64,000 nt of DNA from Hysterangium stoloniferum (lineage: Eukaryota > Basidiomycota > Agaricomycetes > Hysterangiales > Hysterangiaceae): NCBI GenBank assembly GCA_015178975.1, contig WHVD01000124.1:1-64000 (forward strand), given 5' to 3'. Made by a program: the position numbers and the translations under genes. Numbering within the stretch: position 1 is the stretch's first letter; the number at the start of each line of letters is the position of its first letter. Below the pieces are notes generated by a model, which worked only from the letters and a program-made list of their open reading frames with translations, had not been told where the DNA came from and made no database searches. This document shows, one piece after another, positions 11,600-23,575 of the stretch.

Positions 11600-11890
11600 T
11601 GGCTATGACTACATGTTTTAGGGGTTTATATTTCATTACCCCAAAATTTGATCTTTAAGACTTGTATGCTCTTTTAAAATATGCACAAATGTCATGGTTA
11701 TACAAGATTATCTGGGGGTTGTTACCTAATATTTGGGATAAAATGCATTCTCTAGTATCTCCATGACTTTTAAAATGTCCACAAACATTATAGTTAACCA
11801 AAATTACTCAGGTTATGACTTAATCTTTGGGATGAGATGCATTCTCTAGTATCTCTGTGACTTTTAAAATGTCCACAAACATTTATTACA
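11600..11890. repeat. Three diverged tandem repeats of about 95 bases
   Basis: The block CTTTTAAAAT followed by a CACAAA-rich stretch occurs at 11671, 11767 and 11861, giving periods of 96 and 94 bases. The last two copies share the long block ATGCATTCTCTAGTATCTC (11743 and 11837). The first copy is more diverged. No coding potential is seen. Confidence 0.75.
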
Positions 11891-11899
11891 CCTAAGTTA

Positions 11900-13050
11900 T
11901 CACCAAACCTACTGTATCATGTCAGAAGGTGACTCACTAACTGACACTTTGATTGACAAACAAGTTCTACTACAAGTTTATGTTAGAAAGTAAACGTAAT
12001 GTATATAGATATAACAGAATAAGGTAAAATCAAGTACTATCTACTGCTTATATATCTATGGCAGAACAATGAAATAGTAAGAACAATAAGCAGCAGAACA
12101 AAGGAAGGGGTGAAACAAAGAGAAGTTTGTCAAGTGGCACCACTCCTTTGTTGTCCTAAAAATAGATGTAGTCTTCGGAATCTGTTGTCCATGATGCACA
12201 TTCCAACAGTTTATAAAACCTTTGTAGATTGTGTATTTACAATAAGTCAATTCATACTATTTTCAATAGAGTAGTCTATTATGAGTATGCTAGAGTTATG
12301 ACATTAGGTGGATCAATTGCAGACAGGCACTGTTAAGTGAACACAGATGGGATGAATGATAACAAGGAGACTGTGACGGTGTCACTAAAACATGTTTCTC
12401 TCCTGTTCCAAATCGGCGCTTTCAGGCTATACTCAACACTAATAGGGGTTGCTGAATGAGTCAACCAAAGATCCGGTGCGTTATAAGTATAGGCATTTCC
12501 CCTGAAGTTGTTACAAAATGATCATGATCCAACTGTTTTTACGACCTGCCAGCGCTACCTAGGTACGTTATGACCGCGTAAGCCAAAACTCACTGCTTGA
12601 AAGTGTCTAGTAGCTCTACTCTTAAAAAACCGTCGTGTCGCAGAAGACTTTGAGTATGACGTTATTATGAGTCAAAGCATAATGGAATAAGTACAATATT
12701 CTTGTTCTTGTAACCAGTCACAGACCTAAAAGTTCGCAGGAGGCTGCACTGAAGGGCCAGCTGACAACTCTGAGGGGGTGAAAGGACTTCGCCGTTGGCT
12801 TGCAGGATTCAAATTTAGTAGTACATTGTTCTGAACATTAAGAGTGGGATTCGGGGGAAGATCGTTACCGTTAACACTTCCCAAGGTTACGCGTTACATA
12901 TATATTATATATTACATTTGAGATTACAAATAAAAGTGGGTATAGGAATCGTGGGAAGAATGACTGGCACATTGGCTAGATTAGAGACTCAGAGGCGACA
13001 CTGTCCTTCACAAGTTGCTTCTAACCACGATTATCTTCAATATTTGGGAA
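11900..13050. other. Intergenic DNA without a supportable gene
   Basis: AT-rich, stop-dense in all frames and without recognisable domains. It separates the transposon block from the WD40 gene. Its right end should hold the promoter and perhaps the first exon of that gene. Confidence 0.6.
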
Positions 13051-13456
13051 AGTCTAATGTGCCACAATTGAGTACACAACGTCCTCGAATAATCCAGTTC
13101 AACACACTGGGTATCGTCAGAACTGTTTTGAATCAATCGCAACAGCCACACCTCCACCTCAACCCCCCGCCGCTCTGGACGCCTCCCAATCCAATATACA
13201 GAGGCTTGTCCCCTCCACTCGTACTACGTCTCAAAGAGACTCCGACGACGAAGAAATCGTCCCTTCTCGTCATTCAACCCATTCTACATCAGCTTCTCCC
13301 CATCGCTCTCTGACGCTCGGCTCACCGTTAAGCACCGAGCGTGCACGCAAGCGTCCCCGTATCGAAGCTATTCATTCATCTACACAGTCCACGCTGTTAC
13401 CTTCCCATATCCCTTCTGATAGTCAGGCGTCTCAACCCGGTAACCAGTCAACCATT

Positions 13457-15912
13457 ATGAGGCTCCCCGATGACCATCCATCGCGTTCGCGAACACCTTC
13501 TCCAGTTTTACTAGAACACAGAAGTCTGGTCGATACTATCGATCCCTCTACTCTTGCTGGCCCTTCTGGATCTAATGGCCATCTCAATGGCTCTCCTTTC
13601 TCCAACCGTCACGTCCCTCCGCCATCTTATGCACGGGATGTGGCTAAAGTCACTCTGGCTGGTACAGCCTTATACGAGGGCTCGCATATCGATCGGGAAG
13701 AATTCGTCAGACTAGTTATTCAAAGTCTACGTGATGTTGGTTATGTGTACGTCGTTGTCTTATTACGTCTTTATGCCATTTTGATAACCTCACTTACAGT
13801 GAGTCCGCCGATGTCCTCGAAGCGGAGTCTGGGTACAGGCTCGAATCTGCCTTTGTTGCTGCATTTCGAGAAGCTATAGTTGGAGGACATTGGGACGACG
13901 CAGAGAACGCCATGGATCGCCTTGGAGCTCTGGACGAAGATGACCGCAGGGTATGTCTGGTTCAAGTGTTCAACGCACCCTAATGCACAACTCATTGTCA
14001 TCAGGCTGCTAAATTTCTAATTAGCCAACAGAAGTATCTTGAGCTTCTTGAGGAACAGGATCTAAATACTGCGCTGGTTGTGCTGCGCACGGAACTAGCC
14101 CCCCTAAATGTTGATTCGGAACGACTCCAAGTATTATCAAGGTGAGCACGTCCCGTTCTAGGGCGATAATTCGTTTGACACGTTTCCGTGCAGTCTCTTA
14201 ATGCTCGCCAGCGCCGAAGAAGTTCGACGTTGTGCAGGATGGGACGGTGCTAGTGGCATGTCCCGACAACGTCTACTGCTATCTCTACAGCGTAATCATA
14301 CTTTTTTTTTCTCTCATGTGACATTCATATTAATATTTTTCCAGATTACATTCCATCGTCTGTCATGATTCCGTCTCGGCGGTTTGACACGCTGCTCGAG
14401 CAAGCACGGGAGTACCAACGTAATTCCTGCTTATACCACAACAGCAGTACTCCATTTTCGTTATACACAGATCATGCTTGCAGTCAGGATTCATTCCCAA
14501 ATGTGACAACACTTATCCTCGCGGAACACGAGGACGAGGTTTGGGATCTCAAATGGAGCAATGACGGCTGCTATCTAGCCACCGCTTCATCGGATCGTAC
14601 AGCTATTATCTGGAGGATAGGGGTAAGTAGATCTTCAACTCCATTGAAACGCTATTGAAGGTTCTTATTTGGTACAGCCAAGCATTTCCGTCACAGAACG
14701 GGAATGTGTCCCCGAACAAGTCTTACGCAATCACTCGGACATTGTCAACGGGCTTGCGTGGTCACCGGATGATGAAACACTTCTAACTTGTGCCGATCGA
14801 GTCATCAAGATGTGGAAAACCAAGGTATTTAGGGGGAATTCGATTCCTCGTACCATATGTTAATGTTGTACTTCTAGACGGGAGTGTGTATGAAAGACTT
14901 GTCGGGACATAAAGACATGGTCACTGCAGTAGAGTGGCTACCAGATGGGTCGGGCTTCATATCTGCTGGTATGGACTCCCGTATTATTTTCTGGGTTAGT
15001 TCGCATGACTGCCTTTATATGCTTTAAATTATCGTCATTGATTTATCGCACAGGATAACCAGGGAAAACAGCGTGATGTATGGGAGAATGTACCAATTCG
15101 TATAACAGACATTGCTACATCTCCCGATGGATCACGATTTATTGCTGTAGGCATATCACGGGAACCTATCACCGTAGAAGCACCGCCTCTCGTAGACCAA
15201 CATGAGACCAATGGTAGACCACATCCACCCATTCCTGATACACAGTTATTTGAGAAACGGATCATGGTATGGAATTGGACAGAGGGACGCTTAGAAGCGT
15301 GAGTTTCATGCAAATATCTCAAATGTCACCATTGATTGTCATAAACATAGTTCCATTACATTGGAAGATTATGGTGAGGTAACCAGCGTCAAGATTTCCC
15401 GCGATTCTCGTTTTGCGCTCATTGGTCATGGTCCCGATGCAAGTGTATGATTTGGTACATATTTCAATTCACTAAGTACGTCTCATACAGGAGGTGCAAC
15501 TATGGGATTTGGACGGGCCGCGCATGGCGCGCAAATACACTGGGCATCGTTTAGGCAAGAACGTGATTCGAAGTTGCTTTGGCGGTGCAGATGAACATTT
15601 CATTGTGAGCGGTAGCGAGAGTGAGTTCACCTTCACTTCCGCCTAGCAAAACATTAACAAAAGATTGTCATCACAGACGGGAAGGTGTATATATGGCAGC
15701 GAGGGACAGGGGAGCTTATTGATGCACTTGCTGGCCACGGCCAAGGAAGTGTCAATTGTGTTGCGTGGAATCCACGCATTCCAAGTATGTTTGCATCGTG
15801 CTCGGATGATAAGACTATACGGATATGGGAATCGCCTGCACCGGCATCAATAGATGGGACACAGCCGAAAGGAAAGCAACGATGGGATACGGACGCAGGA
15901 GCCGTGCGATAG
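13457..15912 (+). CDS. WD40 repeat protein of the WDR26/Gid7 type
   Basis: The encoded protein has a low-complexity Ser/Pro-rich start, a LisH-CTLH-like helical region ([14 protein letters not shown], then [26 protein letters not shown]) and a C-terminal WD40 propeller with repeats such as [14 protein letters not shown]...[34 protein letters not shown] and [20 protein letters not shown]...TIRIWE. This layout is that of WDR26/Gid7, a subunit of the GID/CTLH ubiquitin ligase that in yeast degrades gluconeogenic enzymes. About nine introns are visible, one with donor GTACGT near 13750. The start is not settled: 13457 is the first in-frame ATG, but the frame stays open and coding-like (Ser-rich, with ERARKRPRIE) back to about 13052 with no ATG, so an upstream exon is likely. 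From 13457 the protein has about 640 residues. Confidence 0.85.
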
Positions 15913-16117
15913 CTTCTATTCTAGCCCACGCACTCTCGAACGTGACGATCCACTCTGCCTAGTGTCCTACATCTTTTGCATATCTGTAGCATCAGTTCAT
16001 CTCTCACCATTCAAGACATATTATTGCTGCATATATATATAGAGAGAGTAGTTTACGAATTGTGATGCAGGTTATAGTTTGTGGAAAGCCAAATGTTATT
16101 TTGCGTTTATTAAGGTC

Positions 16118-16165
16118 TGACGTCACGCGTCATAATTAAGCCGTGAGACGCGACGCGTGATGTCA
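16118..16165. promoter_or_regulatory. Inverted repeat with CRE-like and MCB-like cores
   Basis: TGACGTCACGCGTC (16118-16131) faces GACGCGTGATGTCA (16152-16165): 14-base arms, one mismatch and a 20-base spacer. Each arm carries ACGCGT (the MluI cell-cycle box core), and the left arm also carries the palindrome TGACGTCA (CRE/bZIP core). It lies about 80-130 bases upstream of the PAQR gene start, so it probably regulates that gene. Confidence 0.5.
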
Positions 16166-16246
16166 CGCGAAAATGTTACACATCAAATCACATGCTAAGT
16201 CATCTACAATTCTCAAGTATCTCATCCGGACACCAAGAAAAGTATC

Positions 16247-17640
16247 ATGACGGATTCTCATTTGAGGAAGCGAGATAATAGCTATATAAATTCATTAGTC
16301 TCGATCGATGAGGAAGGGGACCACAACGCTCGAATTGAGAAGAAGACCGACGACACCTCACCTCGGAAGCGGAAGACCTTGACATGGCGCGAAATCCCTG
16401 CATGGATGCAAGACAATGAATATATATTGTCGGGTTATAGAAGGTATGTTGCCCTCGCTGCAGAAGATTCACCATTTTACATAATGCCTCATAGGGAACA
16501 AAGGTCCCTATTTGGGTGTCTTTATTCAGTGTTTGGTTGTGGGTGAGTCGTTCGTATCTGATTGGCATCATTCAAGCATTTTTGAGCCAGATATTCACAA
16601 TGAATCTGGTGAGCTATTCAACTTTCTTTTCAAAAAAAGACCCGTCCTGTCCTGCCTGACCTTCTTGCACAACCAGTCAATATCCACACTCATTTATGGG
16701 CCGCATTGCTGTTTGGATACTTCCTTTTCGATTTTTATGAACATATCAATCAATATCCAACTGCCACTGTCTATGACGCTGCAGGATTTATTATTTTCCT
16801 CTGCTCAGCTATTGTATGCTTGACTTTCTCCGCGGGATATCACACGCTGTCATGCCACTCCAAAAATGTGAGGAAGCAAAAAATTGCCCACTTTTTCTCA
16901 GACTGACTGGTGTACATCCCATAGGTCCATAAATTTTGTCACATGTTCGACTATGCGGGCATAATTAGTGAGTCCTCGACATCCTCTTACCAACAGTTAG
17001 TGATTCATTGCATTAGTTTTGACTGTCGGATCGTTTTTTCCGTCCGTCTATTTTGCATTTTATTGTGAACCGGGCTTCCAGGCTATCTATCTCACCGGGC
17101 TAAGTGTCGCTGGAATCGGTAGGTTTTTTTTTTTTTTTTCAATTGCGTTAAAAGCTCAATAGTAACATAATGTTACACTATATCAGCCGCATCATACTTT
17201 GTCCTGTCCCCCGAATATTCTCGTCCCTCACATAGATGGGCTCGTACAACCGTCTTTATCTCATTGGGTCTATGTGGAGTTGTACCGATATGCCATGCAA
17301 TGTCCACAGTTGGCATCCGTAGGCTTTGTCATGAATTGGGTTTTATATGGGTTCTCGTTAGCGGGGCATCTTACATTATTGGCGCTTTGATTTAGTGAGT
17401 TCTGTGTGCAGTGTGTTGTTTTAAACCATGTTTAATGTCCAACATCTGCGGTTTAGTGCTTACAGGATACCCGAAAAATGGTTTACAGGGAGCCCCAACA
17501 GATTTTTCGATACCTGGTGTTCTTCCCATCAAATATTCCATGTATATGTTGTTTTAGCAGCTCTTTCGCATTACGTTTCCATCCGACAGGCATTACACCA
17601 TTGGCATACTGCATCGAGTGGGAGCTGTTTAATTGATTGA
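16247..17640 (+). CDS. PAQR/Izh family seven-helix membrane protein (haemolysin III-like)
   Basis: The protein starts with a charged cytosolic tail containing WREIPAWMQDNEYILSGYRR, a hallmark of the adiponectin/progestin receptor family (yeast Izh proteins, zinc and sterol homeostasis). Metal-site residues are seen in SAGYHTLSCH (Ser...His) and in HQIFHVYVVLAALSHY (two His near the C-terminus). EPGFQ and several hydrophobic helices lie between. The expected block (D)IHNESVNIHTHLW spans introns near 16546-16690. The first of these seems to need a weak GTTGTG donor, whereas the nearby stronger GTGAGT would add extra residues. Length is about 320 residues, normal for the family. Start 16247 is the first ATG and gives the usual short tail. 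Confidence 0.85.
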
Positions 17641-17772
17641 AGGGACACGATTCTTAACAGTTAAATATTGAACAACTAGAGCAAGCTTAAATAGTAAGAT
17701 AGGACAGCTGGAAATACAATCCCTAGACAAATATGCAAACACCGTAGACACAAATTGGGATATGCAAGTGGA

Positions 17773-18608
17773 CTATTTGGGAATATTCTCTCGAGCTTGC
17801 GCTCGAACCTTGCGCTCGTACGCCTGTTTGTCATTCCTGAGGAAGCGTGAGTAGTAATTTAGATAAATTTAATGAATAAGCAATTACTTGAACATTGTGT
17901 AGGCATCACTTTGGGCAGGGTCATTAACATTGGGATCATTGAGCAAATCCTGGATACCGAGAAGAATCTGTTTAATTAAGTATTAATAGATGATGGATAA
18001 AAAATAGTAGAAGAAGGAGGTTGTGTTACTTGTTTGATTGTGATGGCGGGTTTCCAGGATTTTTCTTCATCAAGGATAGACAGGCATACAGTACCCGATG
18101 GGTATACATTGGGATGGAAAAGTGGCGGAGTAAATTTACCTAGTAAAGGTTGGTTATTATGGCAGCAATAACGGCTAATACAGATAAGACGTGCATTTGG
18201 GTGGTTTGGATGGATAGTCTGGGTAAAAAGGTCGACCCTAAGAAATTTGGGACAAAGAGCAAGGTATGCACACCTTCCGGAAAAGTCATTGTAAGCTTAT
18301 ATATACCTCCCTCCCACGAGGTCTAGAGCACGCCATCCGGGTTAATGGACGCCGCAAACGCGTCGAAAAACAAAACACAGTAGCGTGTCTGAACAGTCAC
18401 TCACGCCTGTTTTACCAGGGATGCCGACCTCCCACTCCATCAGGTTTAAAGATCCATCTGGGCCTTTGGATGGCTTCGCATAAAATCCCTGATTTCGATC
18501 GATTTTGTCAAGGCATGCGCCACCCAGTCTTGAATGACTTACAAATGGGTGGTCCTTCCTCCATTGTTTGCGCTCTTCTGCGAGACGTGTGCGACAAATA
18601 CCAGCCAT
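17773..18608 (-). CDS. UBC9: SUMO-conjugating enzyme Ubc9
   Basis: This E2 enzyme passes SUMO from the E1 to target lysines, mainly in the nucleus. The spliced reading gives [20 protein letters not shown] at the start, then [71 protein letters not shown] (catalytic Cys), [19 protein letters not shown] and [19 protein letters not shown] before the stop at 17773. Length is about 160 residues, as in other Ubc9 proteins. Five introns are inferred. The one at 18140-18194 fits the conserved KCKF junction only if it begins with GC (T|GCACGT) and ends TAG. A TGAGTCA overlapping CACGTG lies about 105 bases upstream (18714-18724). Confidence 0.93.
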
Positions 18609-18736
18609 GTGTAATGTGAAAGGAAAGTAATTTTTCTCAAAATCTGATGATGGAACTGGGAGAACAGCGGCGAACGCGAATGGATCCCTTTGTGCAAGTT
18701 GCACTAACGCCCGTGAGTCACGTGTATGGCACCAAA

Positions 18737-19262
18737 TGTCACAACCGTGACCTTCGTAGTGCTACTGAACCGATGCCGGTGGAGTTCAACCAGTTCCATG
18801 GGAATTTGTGAAACTCGTGGTGGTCAAACAAATATGTGATAGGACTCGAACCACCGCCAAATATTATTCCATTTGTAATAAAACATAATATGTATTCCTA
18901 TGGTGAAAAACAATGAGAAGGATATTGAATGGGAAAGACAGAAGAGCTGTTAGAGTCTGCGAGCCATAGAAGCTGCGAGACTCTGGTGTTTGATTCTGAG
19001 ATTGAATTAAATATTTAGGTATATAAAGGCTTTGCCCTTATACATTGAGACTCCCAAAATATTTAACAAGAGCTAAAGCTGAGAAAGAAGAAAAAAAAAA
19101 AAAAAAAAAAAGAAACCACAATCTCCAATGGACCCCACCCGCTACACACTGCTCCCCTGAAAACTGACCAGTCGTCTCCTTATAAGGAGAACTCACCGCT
19201 GCCCATATTATTGCCCACAATCTGCCCAGTCATCATCCAGATATCTCCTAGGTACATTCATC
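18737..19262 (+). mobile_element. Possible solo LTR fragment
   Basis: The stretch begins TGTCACAACC, like many Ty3/gypsy LTR starts, has a TATA-like TATATAAAGG at about 19020 and could end near TCATCACACA (19255-19262). No target duplication or internal domain is seen. It lies just upstream of UBC9. This is a weak call. Confidence 0.25.
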
Positions 19263-21920
19263 ACACAATCGTCCTCCGTCTATGGTGTGGTGATAGTGGA
19301 TGATGGAAAAGGTCTACGCGTACATTGTATCACGTGATGATCAAACTTTCGCGTAGATCACATGACTTGCAATTCCCCTCATAAAATCTGCTCCCATCCC
19401 CTCCGTTCCACGATAAAGCTAGAAATACGTTACCATTTTGGTTTTTCCTTCAAGATGTCTTCGGGGTCTGTGGTCTATTTTTGGATATTCATATTTCTTT
19501 TATATGTGATATGCGATTCTCGCCTATCCGACCTCCACATATCTAGCATATACACCGGATGGTTTCAACCAGCATGCTCAATTTCTTTCAAGCTCACGGT
19601 AACGTTATGGCTGGCTTCCCTGTGCACATGGCTACGTACTTCCCGTATTTTTTTTTTGAAGAACGTGCAAGGGAGCGTCTCTTATTTAATACCAAAGCCT
19701 GGCTTTCCAGTTCTCACAGTTCCCTGCATTATTTATAACTTATGAGGCTACTATAAGATATTTCTGCACTTCTCAGTGGCTTTCATCAGTACTTCTGAAC
19801 TTGAGAGCCTGGAGCTTCCCTCATCTTGGGCGTTTAAGACCAGCTTTAGATTTTCGCATTACAGAAGTCCTGTGTAACTGCAGCATCAATTCGGGTCACC
19901 TTCACGGGAGATTGAAGCACAGAAGTTTCGTGGGGCGGGGACGCATGGTCTGGAAATATCATTCTAGGGCACTAAGTTTTTCTGAATCTTGCTATATATA
20001 TGGGCTTCTATTTACCGTGTCGGGGATCTCGCTGTTCCCCCCCTCGGGCGATGCGCAGTGGTGGACCCCACGGAAGCACAGCTCAAATTGACGACGATTC
20101 CGACGTAGAGATGGATTCCGGTGGCGTTCAGGCGAGCGCCCCCTCCGCTTCACGCGGCCGGTACCGGGCTTACCTAGTTATTCCGAATACTGGGTAGTTC
20201 GAACGCCGCGCTATTTTCGTGCTCGCTTTCTTGGTAACTGCAACAAAGGTGCATTTATTAATTAGCACCGCGCGCAAGGTGATGTACCTAATTTACGCGG
20301 CACAAGCCCCCGCTCCTGCTGTGACACTACTCACTCCTTCAGGAAAGGAAAGACTGTTCAGCCGGCGTAAGGATGGTATGGAGCATGATCGCATAGATCT
20401 CCAAAGTACGATTTATACCCTGAACCCTGGGTTTTCCTGTCCCGCCTGTGGAAATATGAAACGAGCCCTTGCGCCTCTAAACAAGCAAGATTAGGCCCGC
20501 ACCAAGAGTAGTAGCTGGTGCGTTGCGGGAGAATTTCCTCAATGCAAAGTCGTGCCACGGCAGGCGTCAACTTTGGACCAGAACGTTAAATTTAAACTCG
20601 CCAAAATGGCTCACTACGTGCGGTGAAATACAGTCACATACCCAGCACCAGTATGTAATAGAATCCCTGATTAGTTTTCGCCCGGGTTGGATATATGAAA
20701 CAAGATGAAGAACGACGTTGGGAATGAACGGCGTACGCCCTCGTCACTGATGCGCATATAAATGCCCTGAAGTCCAGGGCTCGTTGTATGTGTCTTATCA
20801 GATTATCACTATATCACGTCGTGACATGCTGTTCTGGCGAGCGATATGGCCCGTATGGGTGTCACCGATGGGTCAATTGGAAAACGTGGGTTATTTGAAT
20901 ATATGAGATTCCCCTTCGGCCGTGGAAATGAGGTGCCCACCTAATCACCCATTTCAAATGCACTGTTGAAGCCGTTGCCGAGGCGACTCTGGTGGGGATT
21001 TTGGCTGCACATACCAGGCATGAGACCGGTACTGTCTGGGGCCCAATTGCAACACGAACTGAGAGAAGTACTTGCGAAACTATACACTAGTTAATCCTTT
21101 GCCTGGGCAGAGAAAAGACGACAAGACACGTGCATGGTAGTCTTATATTTTACCTCGGAACTTCTTCCCGAGTTTGACTGTCTTGTTTGCTCTTGCTATG
21201 TGCTTTCCCTGACAGTACATACTGTATTAGCGCGGTATATCGCGAAGCACTAATGTTCATATCAAACATCCTTCTGTAGATATTGTCCAAGCAAACGCTA
21301 ATGGTACTGCTTCCTTGTTTGGGCCAACCACACGCTAGCTATAAAGGGTCAATATTCTGCTTCCCATGGACCATGGGCCGTGATTAACAGGATTAACCTC
21401 GCAACACGAGATCGGATGATCAATATTGATAACGTCATCTGGGATATCAGAATGATGTGCGCGACCGTTACTATGTCGTTTAATATGACGAGATGAGGTG
21501 CACCATAATCACCCGGATTCCTTTCCACGCAAACTGTATCGGAGGTTCAGACACATTTCGGTAGCCATATACATGCATATACCTGGTATGCCGAGAGTCC
21601 GCGAGTATAATTAGTAGTAGATAGCGATAGTAACTATTGGCGTTCTCATCTGTGCAATGAATTTGATGACAGGGATCGGGAATGACATTTTGGGCATTGG
21701 TAATGCAACCCTGAGCGAGAATGTCGAAGCTTCGTGACAAGTGGTTACGAGTTATCGCAACCCGATAAGTGACTTACAGGCTGCACTACCCTGAGGGTTT
21801 ATTCTTAAACGTATATTCCTCAATTCGTATCACAACATCTAAATGTCAAATCGGGCTGCTTATAAATTGGGTGTGTAAAGGACCCCGTATTCTTCAGAAA
21901 CGTCCCATCTAACGGAATCT
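19263..21920. other. 2.7 kb without a supportable gene
   Basis: Only short open frames occur. The longest, at 19362-19745 (127 codons, ATG start, several hydrophobic stretches), and a short acidic Ser/Asp frame near 20053-20197 match no family known to me and show no clear exon pattern. A perfect palindrome TCTCCTTATAAGGAGA is at 19175-19190, just to the left. TCTACGCG (about 19311) and CGCGTAGA (about 19350) form a short inverted pair around a CACGTG. The rest looks like decayed intergenic DNA. Confidence 0.5.
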
Positions 21921-22001
21921 TTAATGACATTGATTCGTTCCCAATAACGTCTAACCGTCCATGTGAGGCATCTTGTGAATAAAGGTAGTCAGTAGGTGTT
22001 A

Positions 22002-23049
22002 CTAACAGACGAAATTTGTCAGGTCCTTAGAGATAAAATGACTCACGAATCGCCTGTAATGTACCATTGATCCAGCATCGTCAATGGCTTGAACCTCCTC
22101 AGACGTCAAAGCGGGCACATTCGCAGCATCCAAATACTCCTTTAATCGCGCCTCGTTCGACGAGGTTCTATATGGGTGTTTACCGAATGGAACAGGGCAG
22201 TGTATTGCCTTACTCACGTCACGATAACAATGTCCTTTGCTTCCAGCCACTTGAAAAGCACCTGAGCCTCCGTAACAGGGGATCCACGGCGTTTTTCGAC
22301 GGCGTCCCGAATGGTTTTGACGACTGGCGTGGCTGGACCGTCGGGCCTCTTGGTGATCGGCGCAAGGCCACCGTAAGACTCCGCTATAATGCCGTGTTTC
22401 TTGTGGAAATCAAGCAATGGCTGGGCAGCCTTGAGAAGATAGGGATGGAACTCGATCTAAATTGTGCATATATTAGCATTCCAAACGCCAGTGTCACGCT
22501 GTATAGTGCTAGCCTGGTTAATTTGGGGGACAACACTTGCGCCATCTATGATTTCCTCCAGGTCCTTGATAGTAAAGTTAGATACGCCGATGTTCTTCGC
22601 GAGTCCTTCCCTGTGGACCTCCTCGAATCCCCGCCAGACTGCTTTCAAATTCCCTTTGTGTTGGGTGGGAGTATGGATAAGCCACAGGTCAACATATTCC
22701 ACGCCGAGTCTTCTCAACGACTCCTTTAGCGACTCTCGCACCGTCTCTCCGGGCCGCAGAGTGGCGAGCTTGGTCGTGACCCAGAGCGACTCTCGGGGGA
22801 ATTTCGCAATAGCTTTGCCGAGGGAATCCTGCACAGAAAATGGACAGTTAATATCTCCGGGCTCGGAACCTGAGCCTGAGTATATACTTCATTCTTGTAT
22901 ATCTGGGCACCGTCTACGTGTGTAAAGCCAGTGCGGATAGCGAGTGTTGCAGCATCTTCCGCATTTTTCTGATATAAAGCTGTTCCCGTCCCAAATCCAA
23001 CCCATGGAATCCTGTTACCGTTGTTCAACGTTTTCGATAGAGGGGACAT
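22002..23049 (-). CDS. Aldo-keto reductase, copy 1 of a tandem pair
   Basis: This is a TIM-barrel NADPH-dependent oxidoreductase that reduces aldehydes or ketones. It starts MSPLSKTLNNGNRIPWVGFG and carries the catalytic tetrad Asp and Tyr in HVDGAQIYKNE, Lys in TTKLA and His in LIHTP. GVSNFTIKDLEEI and PQINQ|IEFHPYLL follow, then SPVTEAQVLFKWLEAKDIV and EARLKEYLDAANVPALTSEE. Introns are seen near 22810-22870, 22457-22513 and 22165-22215. The middle one reads CAG|GCTAGC...TTTAG, a GC-AG boundary. Without splicing the frame stops at its end. The C-terminus is uncertain: reading on gives a stop at 22002, whereas splicing at GTGAGT would add a small last exon ending at 21921. Substrate unknown. 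Confidence 0.87.
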
Positions 23050-23216
23050 GGAGGATATGGGATATGGTGTATATGACAATAACACTGAGAGTTTGGAAAC
23101 CTCTCACAATCGTGGGGTCTTACAAATTACGCTTCTAGAAATAGCGGAGATTTATCTGACATTCTGTGGCTATTTTAATAGCCACCGATGACCCTCACGC
23201 GACCAGGCATTTATGC

Positions 23217-23244
23217 TGACCAATCGCTACTGAATATTCAGTAG
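23217..23244 (-). promoter_or_regulatory. CCAAT box and 18-base palindrome upstream of reductase copy 1
   Basis: CTGACCAATCGCT (about 23218-23230) overlaps the perfect palindrome CTACTGAATATTCAGTAG (23227-23244), about 170-195 bases upstream of the copy 1 start. The block CTGACCAAT.GCT is also found upstream of copy 2 (about 24770), but the palindrome is not. Candidate transcription-factor sites. Confidence 0.45.
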
Positions 23245-23575
23245 TCCATGGAATACCCACAAAGTTTTCCGCCGCTGGTTATCAATCTGTGAAGAACTGA
23301 CAAAAAAAAAAAAACTTTCCAAATTATTTTCAGAATATTTAAAAAAATAGAAAAATTTAATGTTTGGTATCAACGTTCTGAGTTGTATTTTAGAATCACT
23401 TTTCATTGCAGGGCAAGTATCGCTGCGGCGGGGGATTTCATCCCGAAAACTCTCAGAGAACTAGCCAACTTAATTCGTGTCAGCTGATTCGGTGAAAATA
23501 ACGTCTACGCGTCCAACTGAGGCAGCTGCGCACAAAGATAGTAAGCAGGAATTAATAAATCCCTCTGGTCGTTGG

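Noticed and set aside
18835-18905. tRNA-like B-box (GGTTCGAGTCC) on the minus strand
   Set aside because: The surrounding bases do not form T, anticodon or acceptor stems, and no A-box lies at the right distance.
19362-19745. 127-codon frame with hydrophobic stretches
   Set aside because: It has an ATG and a possible leader, but no family likeness, exon pattern or clear membrane topology, so it was not called as a gene.
20000-20197. Short acidic frame in a GC-richer patch
   Set aside because: Too short, with no recognisable motif and no neighbouring exons that continue it.
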